The notes under the pieces: model-generated
What the model was told of the DNA's origin: nothing
The model's database searches: none
The model's input: only the letters and a program-made list of their open reading frames with translations
Position numbers and translations under genes: made by a program
Origin: Arthrobacter_M sp030063245
Lineage (GTDB): Bacteria; Actinomycetota; Actinomycetes; Actinomycetales; Micrococcaceae
DNA: 64,000 nt
Reading direction: 5' to 3'
Assembly: GCF_051131705.1 (NCBI RefSeq)
Contig: NZ_CP180316.1
Coordinates: 2,170,001 to 2,234,000, forward strand
Part shown: piece by piece, positions 47,456-55,974 of the stretch
Numbering within the stretch: position 1 is the first letter of the stretch
Layout: every line of letters begins with the position of its first letter

Positions 47456-48896
47456 CCACACGCGACGATCCATGCGGGCGCTGCGGCCGTCCCATCCCCC
47501 GCCTCGCGGCTCGATGGCCAGAGGGGCGGATTTGCTTCACCTGCTGGTTCGACGCAATTCACACGCGCGGACCCTGCCCAGAGTGCCTTCAGGACCGACT
47601 TCTACCGGGCCCACGCAATGCCGACTGGCTGCCCGTGTGCGGAACGTGCGCCGGCATACCGGTCGGCTTTCATTGCGAACGATGCGGCGACGAACCCGGC
47701 CACCACCGAGGCAAACTCTGCGCCAGATGCGCGCTGCGCGACGACCTGAACGACCTCGTCGGTGGTGTCCCGACCGTGCCAGCACTCATCGGGCTGATCG
47801 GCGTCCTCTGCGCCTCAGATCGACCAGAATCAATCATCACCTGGAAGCGCTCCCCCAAAGTCCAAGCCCTCCTGCGCGGGCTCGGCGACGGAAGCGTCCC
47901 GCTGACCCGCGACGGCCTCGACGGCCATCCCGGGAAGCCGGCGGAACATCTACGTGCCCTGCTGCAACACCACGGATACCTGCCTCCCCGCGACCCGCAC
48001 CTGGCCGGTTCGAGAACTGGATCCCCGCGAAACTCGAGGGGCTGCCCGACGAAGTACGCCAGCCCGTCCTGCACTTCGCCACCTGGCATCACCTCCGTCG
48101 CATTCGGGCAAAATCTGTTGCCGGCGAAGCGACGCATGGGCCAGTTCACTCGGCCAAGCAGGAGATCACCGAGACCATCAAGTTCCTCGTATGGCTCCAC
48201 GAGACCTACCACCGGACTGCGGCCACGTGCACCCAACCCGACGTCGACGAGTGGCTCGCCACCGGGCCGACGACCAGAACGGCAATCCGCACCTTCTTCG
48301 TCGTCGCCAAAAGGACCCGGCTCAACACCAGCGTGGCCGTGCAGCACAGAGCAGTGCGCACGAGCCCGTCGCTGACGCAGGACCAGCGGATGGCGTGGAT
48401 CCGAGAGCTACTCAACGGCGCAAGTGAATCACTCCCCTACCGCGTTGCCGGCATTCTTCTACTGCTCTACGCCCAACCGCTCGTCAAAGTCGTCACCCTC
48501 GAGATGAGCTTCGTCGACGACAAACCCGCCGGCATGAGCATCACACTCGGCCAACGGCCGACCGGGGTGCCCGAGCCGTTCGCTCAGCTCCTCCGCAGAC
48601 ACGTGACCAACCGCCCCAACCTCCGCACCGGCGCTGGCCCTGACAGCCCTTGGCTATTCCCCAGTACCCTCGCCGGCCGGCACCTGCATCCGAACACAGT
48701 GATGGACCGGCTCCGCGAGCTCGGCGTGAATCTCCTCGGCGCGCGCAACCGCGCAATCGGCGAACTCGTACTCGAAGTCCCACCATCACTCGTCGCTGAA
48801 GCGCTCGGCTACAGCCCCAAAGTCGCATTCCTCCACGCCGACAAAGCAGCAGAACCATGGGCACGCTACGCGGGCCTGTCCCTCAGATCTCCCTGA
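47452..48896 (+). pseudogene. Zinc-ribbon recombinase-like gene, right module, frameshifted
   Basis: The GTG at 47452. Cys pairs CGRCG, CFTCW, CPECL, CGTCAG, CERCG and CARCA suggest two zinc ribbons. One base is missing near 48007 (between HLA and RFENWIPAKLEGLPDE). The second frame has FLVWLHETYHRTAATC, IAGILLLLYAQPL-like core (RVAGILLLLYAQPLVKVV), and VAEALGYSPKVAFLHADKAA at the end. No complete HxxR...Tyr set is visible, so it may be a helper recombinase. About 480 residues when joined. Confidence 0.72.
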
Positions 48897-49669
48897 TCGT
48901 GTCGCGCTCTCCTGCCGATTAGCGCTCGTCCCTGACGTGCGTCGTCAGCGGCCAGCGCTTCTCGTCCCTCTGGCTGCGAGCGAGCGTGAACCATAGCCGC
49001 GAGGTCGTCGGCCTCTGCGATGCTGATGCGCTCGTCGACGAGAGATAGAAGGCGAAGCGGCCGTCCCGCACGCGCCGCCGCCTCGATCTTGTGGTGCCCA
49101 TCGAGCAGGAAGTGAGTAAGAACCCAGTGCTCGTAGTAGTCCTCGCCCTCATCCATTGCCGGTTGCAACAGGTCCAGAAGCGAAGAGGCGACCGCTGTCG
49201 CTGGTTCGCCCCGCGTGTCGGCGGAGTACTCATCGACCCGATCAGTGTCGTTCCGCGCCGGCGGGACCATCGGCACGATGAACTCGTAGAGGTGTTGCTT
49301 CCTCCCCACCGGAGTTTCGAACGTCCTGTAGTAGGGGGTGCCGGGGTTTTCGGCAGCTCCAACGACCGGGTCGACGCCCCACGTAGTCACCTGCTCATGG
49401 GCGAAGTAGTCCGAAGCATCTCCCGGCTCCACCAAACGCGGTGCCAGGTCGATGAGAAGGACCGTGTACTCAGACTTGGGAAGCACCTTTTCGTAGACCC
49501 GTAAGACCTCATCGTCGATGCCCGCCAAACCAGAGTCGAGTCGCTGGTTCGCCAGTCCAAGGTCGGCGGTCTCGGGCTCCGCGATTACGAGAGGTGCACC
49601 CCCGCACCGCGGCGTCAGCCACCAGTTCTTTCTTACCTGCCTGCAGGTCCATTGCGGGTGTGAAAACAC
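48866..49669 (-). CDS. Hypothetical protein, possibly truncated at the N-terminus
   Basis: 267 residues. The body (LANQRLDSGLAGIDDEVLRVYE, WGVDPVVGAAENPGTPYY, HLYEFIVPMVPPARNDTD, DYYEHWVLTHFLLDGHHKIEAAARAG) is consistent and intact. The first 17 residues may belong to upstream sequence, and the Arg-rich last 35 residues overlap the convergent recombinase, so both ends are doubtful. HxxxDGHHKIEA resembles the nuclease-like motif of ParB/Srx folds, but this is only a resemblance. Confidence 0.55.
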   Translation of the reverse strand: MFSHPQWTCRQVRKNWWLTPRCGGAPLVIAEPETADLGLANQRLDSGLAGIDDEVLRVYEKVLPKSEYTVLLIDLAPRLVEPGDASDYFAHEQVTTWGVDPVVGAAENPGTPYYRTFETPVGRKQHLYEFIVPMVPPARNDTDRVDEYSADTRGEPATAVASSLLDLLQPAMDEGEDYYEHWVLTHFLLDGHHKIEAAARAGRPLRLLSLVDERISIAEADDLAAMVHARSQPEGREALAADDARQGRALIGRRARHDQGDLRDRPA

Positions 49670-49675
49670 TCCCTG

Positions 49676-50281
49676 CTACGCGCTGACGGGACGATAGACC
49701 TGTGCCATGGCGCCTGCCCGAAACTGGGTGGTGCTGATGAGTTCGAGGTCCATTGGCTGTTGCAGGTCGGAGAAGAGTGGAAGACCGGAGCCGAGCGCGA
49801 CCGGATGAATCACGAGGCGGTATTCGTCGAGCAGGCCGAGTTCTACCAGGCTGCGGGCGAAGTCCGCTCCTCCCTGGGCGAGGATGTAGTTGCCGGGCTC
49901 CTGCTTCAGGCGCTGCATCTCCTCCGCGAGGTCTCCATTTGCGATCCTGGCCGACGCCCAACTGGCTGCGCCGTGAGACGGCTCCTGCGCTGGCACTCCG
50001 CCCTGCCCTGCATGGAGGTCGAACGACTTTTGCCGCGTGAAGACTACCTTCGGGATGTCGTTCATCGGCGCTGCCATCGGGTCCGTCGAGGTGGGCCAGT
50101 AGCTCGCCACTTCGTTGTAAAAGTGGCTGCCCATGGCGTGCAGGCCCGCCTGCTGGAGAGTCTCCAAGACCCAGGCTGCACCGTCTTCGCTCCGCGAGCG
50201 AAGCGTCCAATCCATCTCGCCGTTCGGTCCGCCGACGAAACCATCCAGTGACATCGACATTTTCAGTATGAGCTTTCGCAT
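49676..50281 (-). CDS. RibD C-terminal/dihydrofolate reductase-family protein
   Basis: 201 residues from ATG 50281 (MRKLILKMSMSLDGFVGGPNGE); ATG 50290 is also possible. DWTLRSRSEDGAAWVLETL, MGSHFYNEVASYWPT, GNYILAQGGADFARSLVELGLLDEYRLVIHPVALGSGLPLF follow the standard fold that binds NADPH. A reductase of unknown substrate. On the same strand as, and downstream of, the HxlR gene. Confidence 0.9.
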   Translation of the reverse strand: MRKLILKMSMSLDGFVGGPNGEMDWTLRSRSEDGAAWVLETLQQAGLHAMGSHFYNEVASYWPTSTDPMAAPMNDIPKVVFTRQKSFDLHAGQGGVPAQEPSHGAASWASARIANGDLAEEMQRLKQEPGNYILAQGGADFARSLVELGLLDEYRLVIHPVALGSGLPLFSDLQQPMDLELISTTQFRAGAMAQVYRPVSA

Positions 50282-50321
50282 GTGAGGCATGTCCTTTGGT
50301 AGTTGTGGGGCCGTTCTTGGA

Positions 50322-50963
50322 TTAGGCGGCCAGGTGGAACGTGTTCGCGAAACGGTCGAGGAAGTCGCCGCGCCCGCGCAGCACCTCGACCACGCCGGTC
50401 GCGATCGCACGATCCGGGGTGAGCTCGCCGGAGATGAGCCGCCGGATGGCCGGCCCAGCGGCGAAGGCGAGGTCGACCGGCCCGTCGCCGCGTGCCACGT
50501 CGAGCGTGGAGCCGTCCACCCGGATGAGCAGCTCGGCGGGGCCGAAGCGCGCTGCGTAGGCGGTCGCCGGCAGGCTCGCCGCGACCTGCGGCCGGAAGGC
50601 CGTGCGGAGCGCCATCGTCATCGAGTCGGGGGTGATGATCTGCTCCTGGCGCGGATCGCCCATCGCCTTGAAGCCCCAGGCGCCGAGCGCGAGCACGACC
50701 GGCTCGAGCTCGCGGCCGTAGGGCGTCAGTTCGTAGACGATGACGCGCGAGTGCGGCACCCGGCGGAGGACGCCGGCCGCCTGCAGATCCTTGAGCCGCG
50801 TCGCCAGGATGTTGCTCGGGATTCGCGGCAGGCCAGCGGCGAGCTCTCCATAGCGGCGCGGCCCGACGAGTAGGTCGCGGACGATGAGCATTGACCAGCG
50901 TTCGCCCACGAGCTCCAGGGCTCGCGTGACGCCGCAATACTGTCCGTACTCGCGAGCAGCCAT
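50322..50963 (-). CDS. HxlR-family transcriptional regulator with C-terminal sterol-carrier-like domain
   Basis: 213 residues. The winged helix (YCGVTRALELVGERWSMLIVRDLL, RRYGELAAGLPRIPSNILATRLKDL) contains the conserved Cys near the N-terminus that can sense oxidants. The second half (LLIRVDGSTLDVARGDGPVDLAFAAG and so on) resembles the SCP2-like ligand-binding domain found in long HxlR proteins. It starts 5 bp after the VOC stop, so both are in one operon. Confidence 0.9.
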   Translation of the reverse strand: MAAREYGQYCGVTRALELVGERWSMLIVRDLLVGPRRYGELAAGLPRIPSNILATRLKDLQAAGVLRRVPHSRVIVYELTPYGRELEPVVLALGAWGFKAMGDPRQEQIITPDSMTMALRTAFRPQVAASLPATAYAARFGPAELLIRVDGSTLDVARGDGPVDLAFAAGPAIRRLISGELTPDRAIATGVVEVLRGRGDFLDRFANTFHLAA

Positions 50964-50968
50964 CGAGC

Positions 50969-51403
50969 TCAGTCCTGCTGGTTCGCGTAGGCCTCGGGGC
51001 CCTGCTCGGCCGCAACCGGGTCCATCCAGCCGAACTCGACGATGTTGCCGTCGGGGTCGGTGAGCGTGCGCTGGTACATGAAACCGTAGTCCGACGCGGG
51101 GTGCGGTTCGGCGCCGCCCGCTGCGACACCGGCGGCAATTGTCTTGTCGACGGCCTCCCGATCGTCGAGGAAGATCGCGGTCGCCACCGACGGGCTCACA
51201 GCCGGGTCGCCGATCGGGAGGTCGGTGAAGGTCTGGAAGAACTCGCGGACCAGGATCATGAAGTAGCTGTGGTCCTCCTCGACGATGACGCAGGCCGCGT
51301 TGTGATCGGTGAACTTCGGGTTGATGGTAAAGCCGATCGCCGTGTAGAACGCCTTCGCGCGCTCCAGGTCGGTCACCGGCAGGTTGACGAACATCGCGGT
51401 CAT
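50969..51403 (-). CDS. VOC-family protein (lactoylglutathione lyase-like)
   Basis: 144 residues from ATG 51403 with GAGGGAG upstream. FVNLPVTDLERAKAFYTAIGF and the closing MYQRTLTDPDGNIVEFGWMDP give both VOC modules with the final metal Glu. Homologues are often annotated glyoxalase or extradiol dioxygenase. Transcribed with the HxlR regulator, which may respond to its substrate. Confidence 0.88.
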   Translation of the reverse strand: MTAMFVNLPVTDLERAKAFYTAIGFTINPKFTDHNAACVIVEEDHSYFMILVREFFQTFTDLPIGDPAVSPSVATAIFLDDREAVDKTIAAGVAAGGAEPHPASDYGFMYQRTLTDPDGNIVEFGWMDPVAAEQGPEAYANQQD

Positions 51404-51442
51404 TGTGGTCTCCCTCGTTGGTTCTGTATGCGAACGAGACAA

Positions 51443-51460
51443 CACTTGCAAAAACAAGTG
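51443..51460. promoter_or_regulatory. Inverted repeat upstream of the VOC-hxlR operon
   Basis: CACTTG at 51443-51448 and CAAGTG at 51455-51460 around CAAAAA, 40 bp before the VOC start. Size and place suit an HxlR dimer site and self-control of the operon. It also faces the patatin gene. Confidence 0.5.
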
Positions 51461-51585
51461 CCACGTCAAGAGCTTTGATCTCGGCAACGCCCGCCCACGA
51501 GTGAAACAGTCGAATTCGTTGGCACACGGAGCCCAAACCGGTAGACTACTCGGCGAACGTGACACGATTCGAGGAGGTGAGCCCG

Positions 51586-51639
51586 ATGCACACACTGTCC
51601 ACTCTGGGCGCTCCTTCGAGTTCACGATCGCGCGACTGA
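51586..51639 (+). CDS. Possible 17-residue leader peptide before the patatin gene
   Basis: ATG 51586 follows GAGGAGG at ideal distance and gives a Ser/Arg-rich peptide ending SSSRSRD before TGA 51639, 49 bp before the patatin ATG. It may be a leader peptide or the residue of a lost gene. Confidence 0.3.
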   Translation: MHTLSTLGAPSSSRSRD

Positions 51640-51688
51640 CGTAGCCGTCGCGGGGAGCGCTGCACGCACTCTCAGAAAGCTACGAACC

Positions 51689-52630
51689 ATGCATAATTCA
51701 CTTCAGTTCACCTCGGCGACGACCGCTGACGGCGTCTCGGAACACCCCTCCGGTACAGCGTTGGTCCTTGGTGGTGGCGGATCGGCAGGCAATGCGTGGC
51801 TGATCGGCGTCATCGCCGGCCTGTTTGAGGCCGGGTTGGATGTGACCGAGGCCGATCTGATCATCGGGACGTCGGCCGGATCGACGACTGCGGCCCAAAT
51901 AACTAGCGCGAACCCGGCCGAACTGCTTGCCGCCATCCTTGCCGAGGTGCCACCGCTACGGACTGCTCCGGTCGGATCTGACGGTGGACGCGTTCCGCTT
52001 GGGCGGGCGGCGAACCACATGGAGAAAACGAGCGCAATCATCGGTGCCGCTGAGGATGCGGCCGACATGCGCCGCAGGATGGGCGCGGCGGCGCTCGAGA
52101 CGGACGCGGCGTCGCACAGGTCTGCGCAAACGCAGTGGCGCACTACCGTCGCCGCTCGGCTGCCCAATCAGCTCTGGCCGCAACGGCGGATGCTCATCAC
52201 GGCGGTCGATGCCCATACCGGAGAACCGGTCGTGTTCGACCGCCACAGCGGGGTCGACTTGGTGGACGCCGTGGCCGCCAGCTGTGCCAGTGGCTTCGCC
52301 TACAGTATCGGCGACAACCGATACATCGACGGCGGCTACCGATCTAACGCCGAGAATGCCGATCTGGCAGCCGGATACGGGCGGGTGCTGGTGCTGTCAC
52401 CATTCGGCGGCAGATCACGGACGCCGCTAAACTGGGGCATGCATCTCAGAACACAGGTCGACGAACTGCGCGCAGGCGGCAGCAGAGCCGAAACGATCTT
52501 CCCGGATAGCAACTCCCGCGACGCATTCGGCGACAATGTGATGGATCCGTCGACGCGTCCGCCCGCCGCTCGAGCCGGCTACGACCAAGGCAGAGCCCTC
52601 GCCGAGCAGCTCACCGAATTCTGGCGCTGA
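51689..52630 (+). CDS. Patatin-like phospholipase
   Basis: 313 residues. ALVLGGGGSAGNAWLIG is the glycine-rich oxyanion loop, LIIGTSAGS holds the nucleophile Ser (GxSxG), and YIDGGYRSN has the catalytic Asp (DGG). It has no signal peptide, so it acts in the cytoplasm or on the inner membrane face. It hydrolyses acyl chains from lipids. Its final codons form half of a long inverted repeat. Confidence 0.92.
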   Translation: MHNSLQFTSATTADGVSEHPSGTALVLGGGGSAGNAWLIGVIAGLFEAGLDVTEADLIIGTSAGSTTAAQITSANPAELLAAILAEVPPLRTAPVGSDGGRVPLGRAANHMEKTSAIIGAAEDAADMRRRMGAAALETDAASHRSAQTQWRTTVAARLPNQLWPQRRMLITAVDAHTGEPVVFDRHSGVDLVDAVAASCASGFAYSIGDNRYIDGGYRSNAENADLAAGYGRVLVLSPFGGRSRTPLNWGMHLRTQVDELRAGGSRAETIFPDSNSRDAFGDNVMDPSTRPPAARAGYDQGRALAEQLTEFWR

Positions 52631-52675
52631 CGCCTACGGACCCAGTCGACTCGGTAGGCGTCAGCGCCAGAATTC
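52616..52675 (+). terminator. Long inverted repeat at the patatin 3' end
   Basis: A perfect 22-bp stem (52616-52637 with 52654-52675) and a 16-base loop; the left arm includes the last five codons and stop. No T-run. It can act as a terminator or is an inverted duplication left by a rearrangement. Confidence 0.55.
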
Positions 52676-53145
52676 GGCTCACCTTTCGTGCAACTGCGGC
52701 GTAGCGGGGGAAGTGGCCTCTGGGGGAAGTGGTATCCGTTTCATCATTGGTTTCGTAAGCGAAGCCAATGAATAGTCTTCTCGTAATCACCCGTTTTCCG
52801 TCTAAACCAGACGCTGAAGTGTCTCGTAATTCTTGTGCCTCGAAACCCATGGGTTATGAGACATTTGGGTTATGAGACATTTCTGCCGATTCTCTCGCTG
52901 GGCTTTGCCCAATTTTCTGACACCATGCTCGGGTGGTCTCAAGTGGCTAGTGCAACGTTGATGAGTTCGTTCAGTTTGGCAGAGGGGCCAGGGCATGTCT
53001 CCTAAATCGGGGGCCTACTGGCTGGAATGCTTCAAGATCGCAGGCACCTGGCAGGACCACGTCCTTTACCAGCACATCCTCTACTGAGCCTCAGCGTCTG
53101 GCATGAGCCTTGCCCACGGTCCACTTGCGCGGCTACCTTGAGGCT
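52631..53145. other. Gene-free stretch with transposon-end-like repeats
   Basis: 515 bp without a credible gene. GGGTTATGAGACATTT occurs twice in tandem (52851-52866 and 52867-52882), and the related TGTCTCGTAA lies inverted at 52820-52829. A similar GTTACGAGACACATT stands at 54091-54105 before a resolvase fragment. Confidence 0.55.
52851..52882. repeat. Perfect 16-bp tandem repeat
   Basis: Two adjoining copies of GGGTTATGAGACATTT, sharing the TTAYGAGACA core with other sites around the 54116 resolvase remnant. Confidence 0.85.
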
Positions 53146-53940
53146 ATGGAATCCGAGGTCCGGGATTTTAGGCTCCGGACAGGCATCACGGTGCCGTGTC
53201 TCGTCCAGGGCGACGCCGACGCGCGGCCAGTGCTGCTGCTGCATCCATGGGGCGAATCCCGCGGCTGCTTCGACCGCCTGGTACCGCTGCTAACTGGCTT
53301 CAGGGTCTACGCCCCCGACCTCCGCGGGCAGGGCGACGCGGACAAACCGGAGTCGGGCTACTCCCTTGCGGAACAGGCCGAGGACGCCGCCGCGATTCTT
53401 GACGCCCTCAACGTTCCGAAGGCCTTCGTTCTCGGCTCCTCCAGCGGCGGCTACGTCGCCCAGCAGTTGACCGTCGCTTACCCCGAGCGGGTCGCGGCAC
53501 TCGTGCTGGTGGGCTCGCCCCTGAGCCTCCACGGACGGGTCCCGTTCGCCGATGAAGTGGACCGCCTGACGGACCCCATCGACGAGGACTGGGTCCGGGA
53601 TTCGTTGTCCTGGTATCCACTGCTGCGTGCGGTTCCCTCCTGGTTTATTGAGGACCGGATACGTGACGGCGTTAGAATGCCCGCCCACGCCTGGAAGGGC
53701 ATCCTGCATGGCCTAGGCAACGCCCCGCCGCCAACTAAGTCGGGAACCATCCACGCACCCACACTGATCTTGTGGGGCGACCATGACAGCTTGTTGCCAC
53801 GGAGCGACCAGGAAACCCTGGCAGCCCGGATAGCCGGCACGGTCCTGAAGGTTTACCCCGATGCGGCGCATCTGGTCTTGTGGGAATGCCCGGATCGGGT
53901 CGCGTCCGATGTGACGGCGTTCTTTGATTCCCTCGAGTGA
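53146..53940 (+). CDS. Alpha/beta-fold hydrolase
   Basis: 264 residues from ATG 53146 (MESEVRDFRLRTGI); a start 36 bp upstream is possible. LLLHPWGESRGCFDRLVPLL is the oxyanion strand-loop, VLGSSSGGYVAQQL the nucleophile elbow (Ser), LILWGDHDSLLP the acid and YPDAAHLVLWECP the His. Typical of esterases, epoxide or haloalkane hydrolase-like enzymes; substrate unknown. Stands alone between repeat-rich gaps. Confidence 0.88.
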   Translation: MESEVRDFRLRTGITVPCLVQGDADARPVLLLHPWGESRGCFDRLVPLLTGFRVYAPDLRGQGDADKPESGYSLAEQAEDAAAILDALNVPKAFVLGSSSGGYVAQQLTVAYPERVAALVLVGSPLSLHGRVPFADEVDRLTDPIDEDWVRDSLSWYPLLRAVPSWFIEDRIRDGVRMPAHAWKGILHGLGNAPPPTKSGTIHAPTLILWGDHDSLLPRSDQETLAARIAGTVLKVYPDAAHLVLWECPDRVASDVTAFFDSLE

Positions 53941-54115
53941 GCCGTAGTGATACGAGGCGTCTCACCGAACGAGCGATCGCCGCGAATGCAATAGTCCAGC
54001 TTTCGCGGAATCGCACAAGTTCGACGACGAACGACGATTCTCCTAACTATGTCTCACAACCTTCTGGTTGAATCGGTGTACTCACCGTTAGTTACGAGAC
54101 ACATTGGAGCAGCCC

Positions 54116-54307
54116 ATGAAATGACTGATCGGCTACGCACGCGTTTCGACGCGGCAGCAGTCCACCGACCGGCAGCAGGCAGACCTTGGGGACATCGGCG
54201 TACGACGCGATGACCTCACCTTGGATCACGGTGCATCCGGAGAGCGAGCCTCACGACCCGAGATTTATCGAGCGCTCGACAGCCTGGCGAAGACACGTCC
54301 GGCCTAA
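54116..54307 (+). pseudogene. Serine resolvase, N-terminal fragment with early stop
   Basis: ATG AAA TGA, then LIGYARVSTRQQSTDRQQADL in the same frame, with the catalytic Ser in RVST, and DLTLDHGASGERASRPEIYRALDSL, ending TAA 54307. About 60 of 190 residues remain and codon 3 is a stop. The rest of the 54308-54443 gap shows nothing further. Confidence 0.85.
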
Positions 54308-54443
54308 TTGATCAGCCAGGTGAAGCAGTTCCCTAGAAAGAGCTCCCCCGGAAAACAGTCATTTTGAAGCAGAACAGGAATGATGCCCACCGAACAGGGC
54401 ACATGCCTCAAAAATGCCAGTCGTACTAGGCCGCCCCGCTCAC

Positions 54444-55841
54444 TCAGGAGCTGACCGAACCCATCGCGGTGGAAATGGCATTCAACAGCGGCGCCAGCCC
54501 GTCCGCGATTGCCTGGGCTGTGTTTAGGTCAGCGTGCGTGTAGCTGCCGGGTGTATCCATTAGGTTCAGGCACCCCAGGAACTGCCCGTCCAATTGGATG
54601 ACGGCATTGATGCCTGCGCCCAGGCGGAGCGCTGTTAAGGTGTCGTGGTGCTCAAAGGCGTCCGTTTCCAAGTCCTCCGGGGACTCGGCAATGAAGGATT
54701 CCAGGCGAACCACGCACTGCTCGGTCCAGTCGAGACCCAGCTCGGCGGAGACACCGCCAAATCGGTAAATGTCGGGCATTGAGCTGTAAACGCGCACTAG
54801 GTCAGCCTGCCCGGGTCGCCAGAGTGAGATCGTGGCCAGCCTGGCCCCGACCTGTTCCGCTGCTTGGTCTACGGCCATGCGAAGCGCTTCCGCGTTGTCG
54901 CGGTGGATCGACACGGTGATGACGTCCTCGACGACGGGGTGCGTGGTCATGACTTCTTCTTCCTTGTCGGGATGGTGCGGGATGTTATGTGCGCGGCCCA
55001 GCAGCACGACTCCGGCCAGGGCAATGCAGCCGCCTGCGATTGACGCATTGGTGGGTACTTGGCCCAGAAGCAGCCAGCCGAGGATGAGGGAAAAGATGGG
55101 CACAGCGAAAAGCAGGGAACCACCCTCGGCCACGCTGGTGCCCGCCAGCGTCAGGTTCCATAGGGAGTAGGCCAGCACTGTGCTTATAACCACGAGAACT
55201 ACCAGCGCAATGAGCGTGGTCAGCCCCCAGGCTTGGCGGTGGAGATCGTAGGTGGCGGTCGGGAGCGTGGCGATGCCACCAACCAGACACCCCCAAAACA
55301 CCATTTCCACGGGTGGGATGCGGGCAAGCAGGGGTTGTTGCCAGATGAGAAACGCGGCCAGAATCAGGGCGGAGGCGAGGATGACCATGGCGTTCCAGTC
55401 GAATCCGAGGTCTCCCGGCCCGAACAGGGTGATGATGACTACGCCGAGCGTGGCTATTGCCATCCCCAGGATCCCGCGGCGAGAAGTTCGCTCGCCAAGC
55501 ACCAGATAGCCGAGAATGAACGCAAACACTGGGGACGTGTTCAAGAGCAGGCTGACCGTCCCCGCTGGAACTGTGGTCTGCCCAAGGTTGAGCAAGGTTC
55601 CGTAGGCGCCGTAGCCAAGAATCGAAATCCCCACTACGCGCAGCACATCTGCCTTGCGCAGCAGCAGCTTCCGCCTCCGCAGCAGGAAGTAGCCGCCCAA
55701 GATTGCCGCGGCAAGCAGGAAACGGACCGGCGTCAAGTCCAGCGGGTTCAAGACCTTGAGGACCTCGCTAGTGGCCACGTATGTGGGTGCCGAGGTAATG
55801 ACCATCAGCACGTCAGGCCGCCGGATCCAGACAAATTGCAC
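54444..55841 (-). CDS. EamA-type transporter fused to a C-terminal GAF-like domain
   Basis: 465 residues from GTG 55841, with 55856 and 55931 as alternatives. Residues 10-300 have ten membrane helices of the drug/metabolite transporter superfamily (TSAPTYVATSEVLKVLNPLDLTP, VSLLLNTSPVFAFILGYLVLGE, SLLFAVPIFSLILGWLLLGQ). After a His/Glu-rich linker (HHPDKEEEVMTTHPVV) come about 150 residues of GAF-like character (VGARLATISLWRPGQADLV, GINAVIQLDGQFLGCLNLMD, LNTAQAIADGLAPLLNAI). An internal ATG after GGAAGAAG could also start a separate GAF protein. Divergent from the peptide importer operon. Confidence 0.8.
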   Translation of the reverse strand: MQFVWIRRPDVLMVITSAPTYVATSEVLKVLNPLDLTPVRFLLAAAILGGYFLLRRRKLLLRKADVLRVVGISILGYGAYGTLLNLGQTTVPAGTVSLLLNTSPVFAFILGYLVLGERTSRRGILGMAIATLGVVIITLFGPGDLGFDWNAMVILASALILAAFLIWQQPLLARIPPVEMVFWGCLVGGIATLPTATYDLHRQAWGLTTLIALVVLVVISTVLAYSLWNLTLAGTSVAEGGSLLFAVPIFSLILGWLLLGQVPTNASIAGGCIALAGVVLLGRAHNIPHHPDKEEEVMTTHPVVEDVITVSIHRDNAEALRMAVDQAAEQVGARLATISLWRPGQADLVRVYSSMPDIYRFGGVSAELGLDWTEQCVVRLESFIAESPEDLETDAFEHHDTLTALRLGAGINAVIQLDGQFLGCLNLMDTPGSYTHADLNTAQAIADGLAPLLNAISTAMGSVSS

Positions 55842-55912
55842 AGACGTGGCACCCACCTGCTCCCGAATATTTATTGCTTTCTGGTTTGAAACTATTGCGT
55901 TTCTGACCGATT

Positions 55913-55934
55913 TATTTGTACAGTACAGCAAATA
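55913..55934. promoter_or_regulatory. Palindromic operator before the peptide importer operon
   Basis: TGTAC-A-GTACA (55917-55927) is a perfect odd palindrome, and TATTTG/CAAATA flank it (55913-55918, 55929-55934). Located between the divergent EamA-GAF and importer genes, a natural binding site for the TetR protein at 63405. Confidence 0.5.
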
Positions 55935-55974
55935 GATCGTCCAGTGTAGTACTCGTCACATGGAGGCAAGGCAG

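Noticed and set aside
52851..52882. 16-bp tandem copies as a possible CRISPR start
   Set aside because: Only two directly adjoining copies, no spacers and no cas genes in the window.
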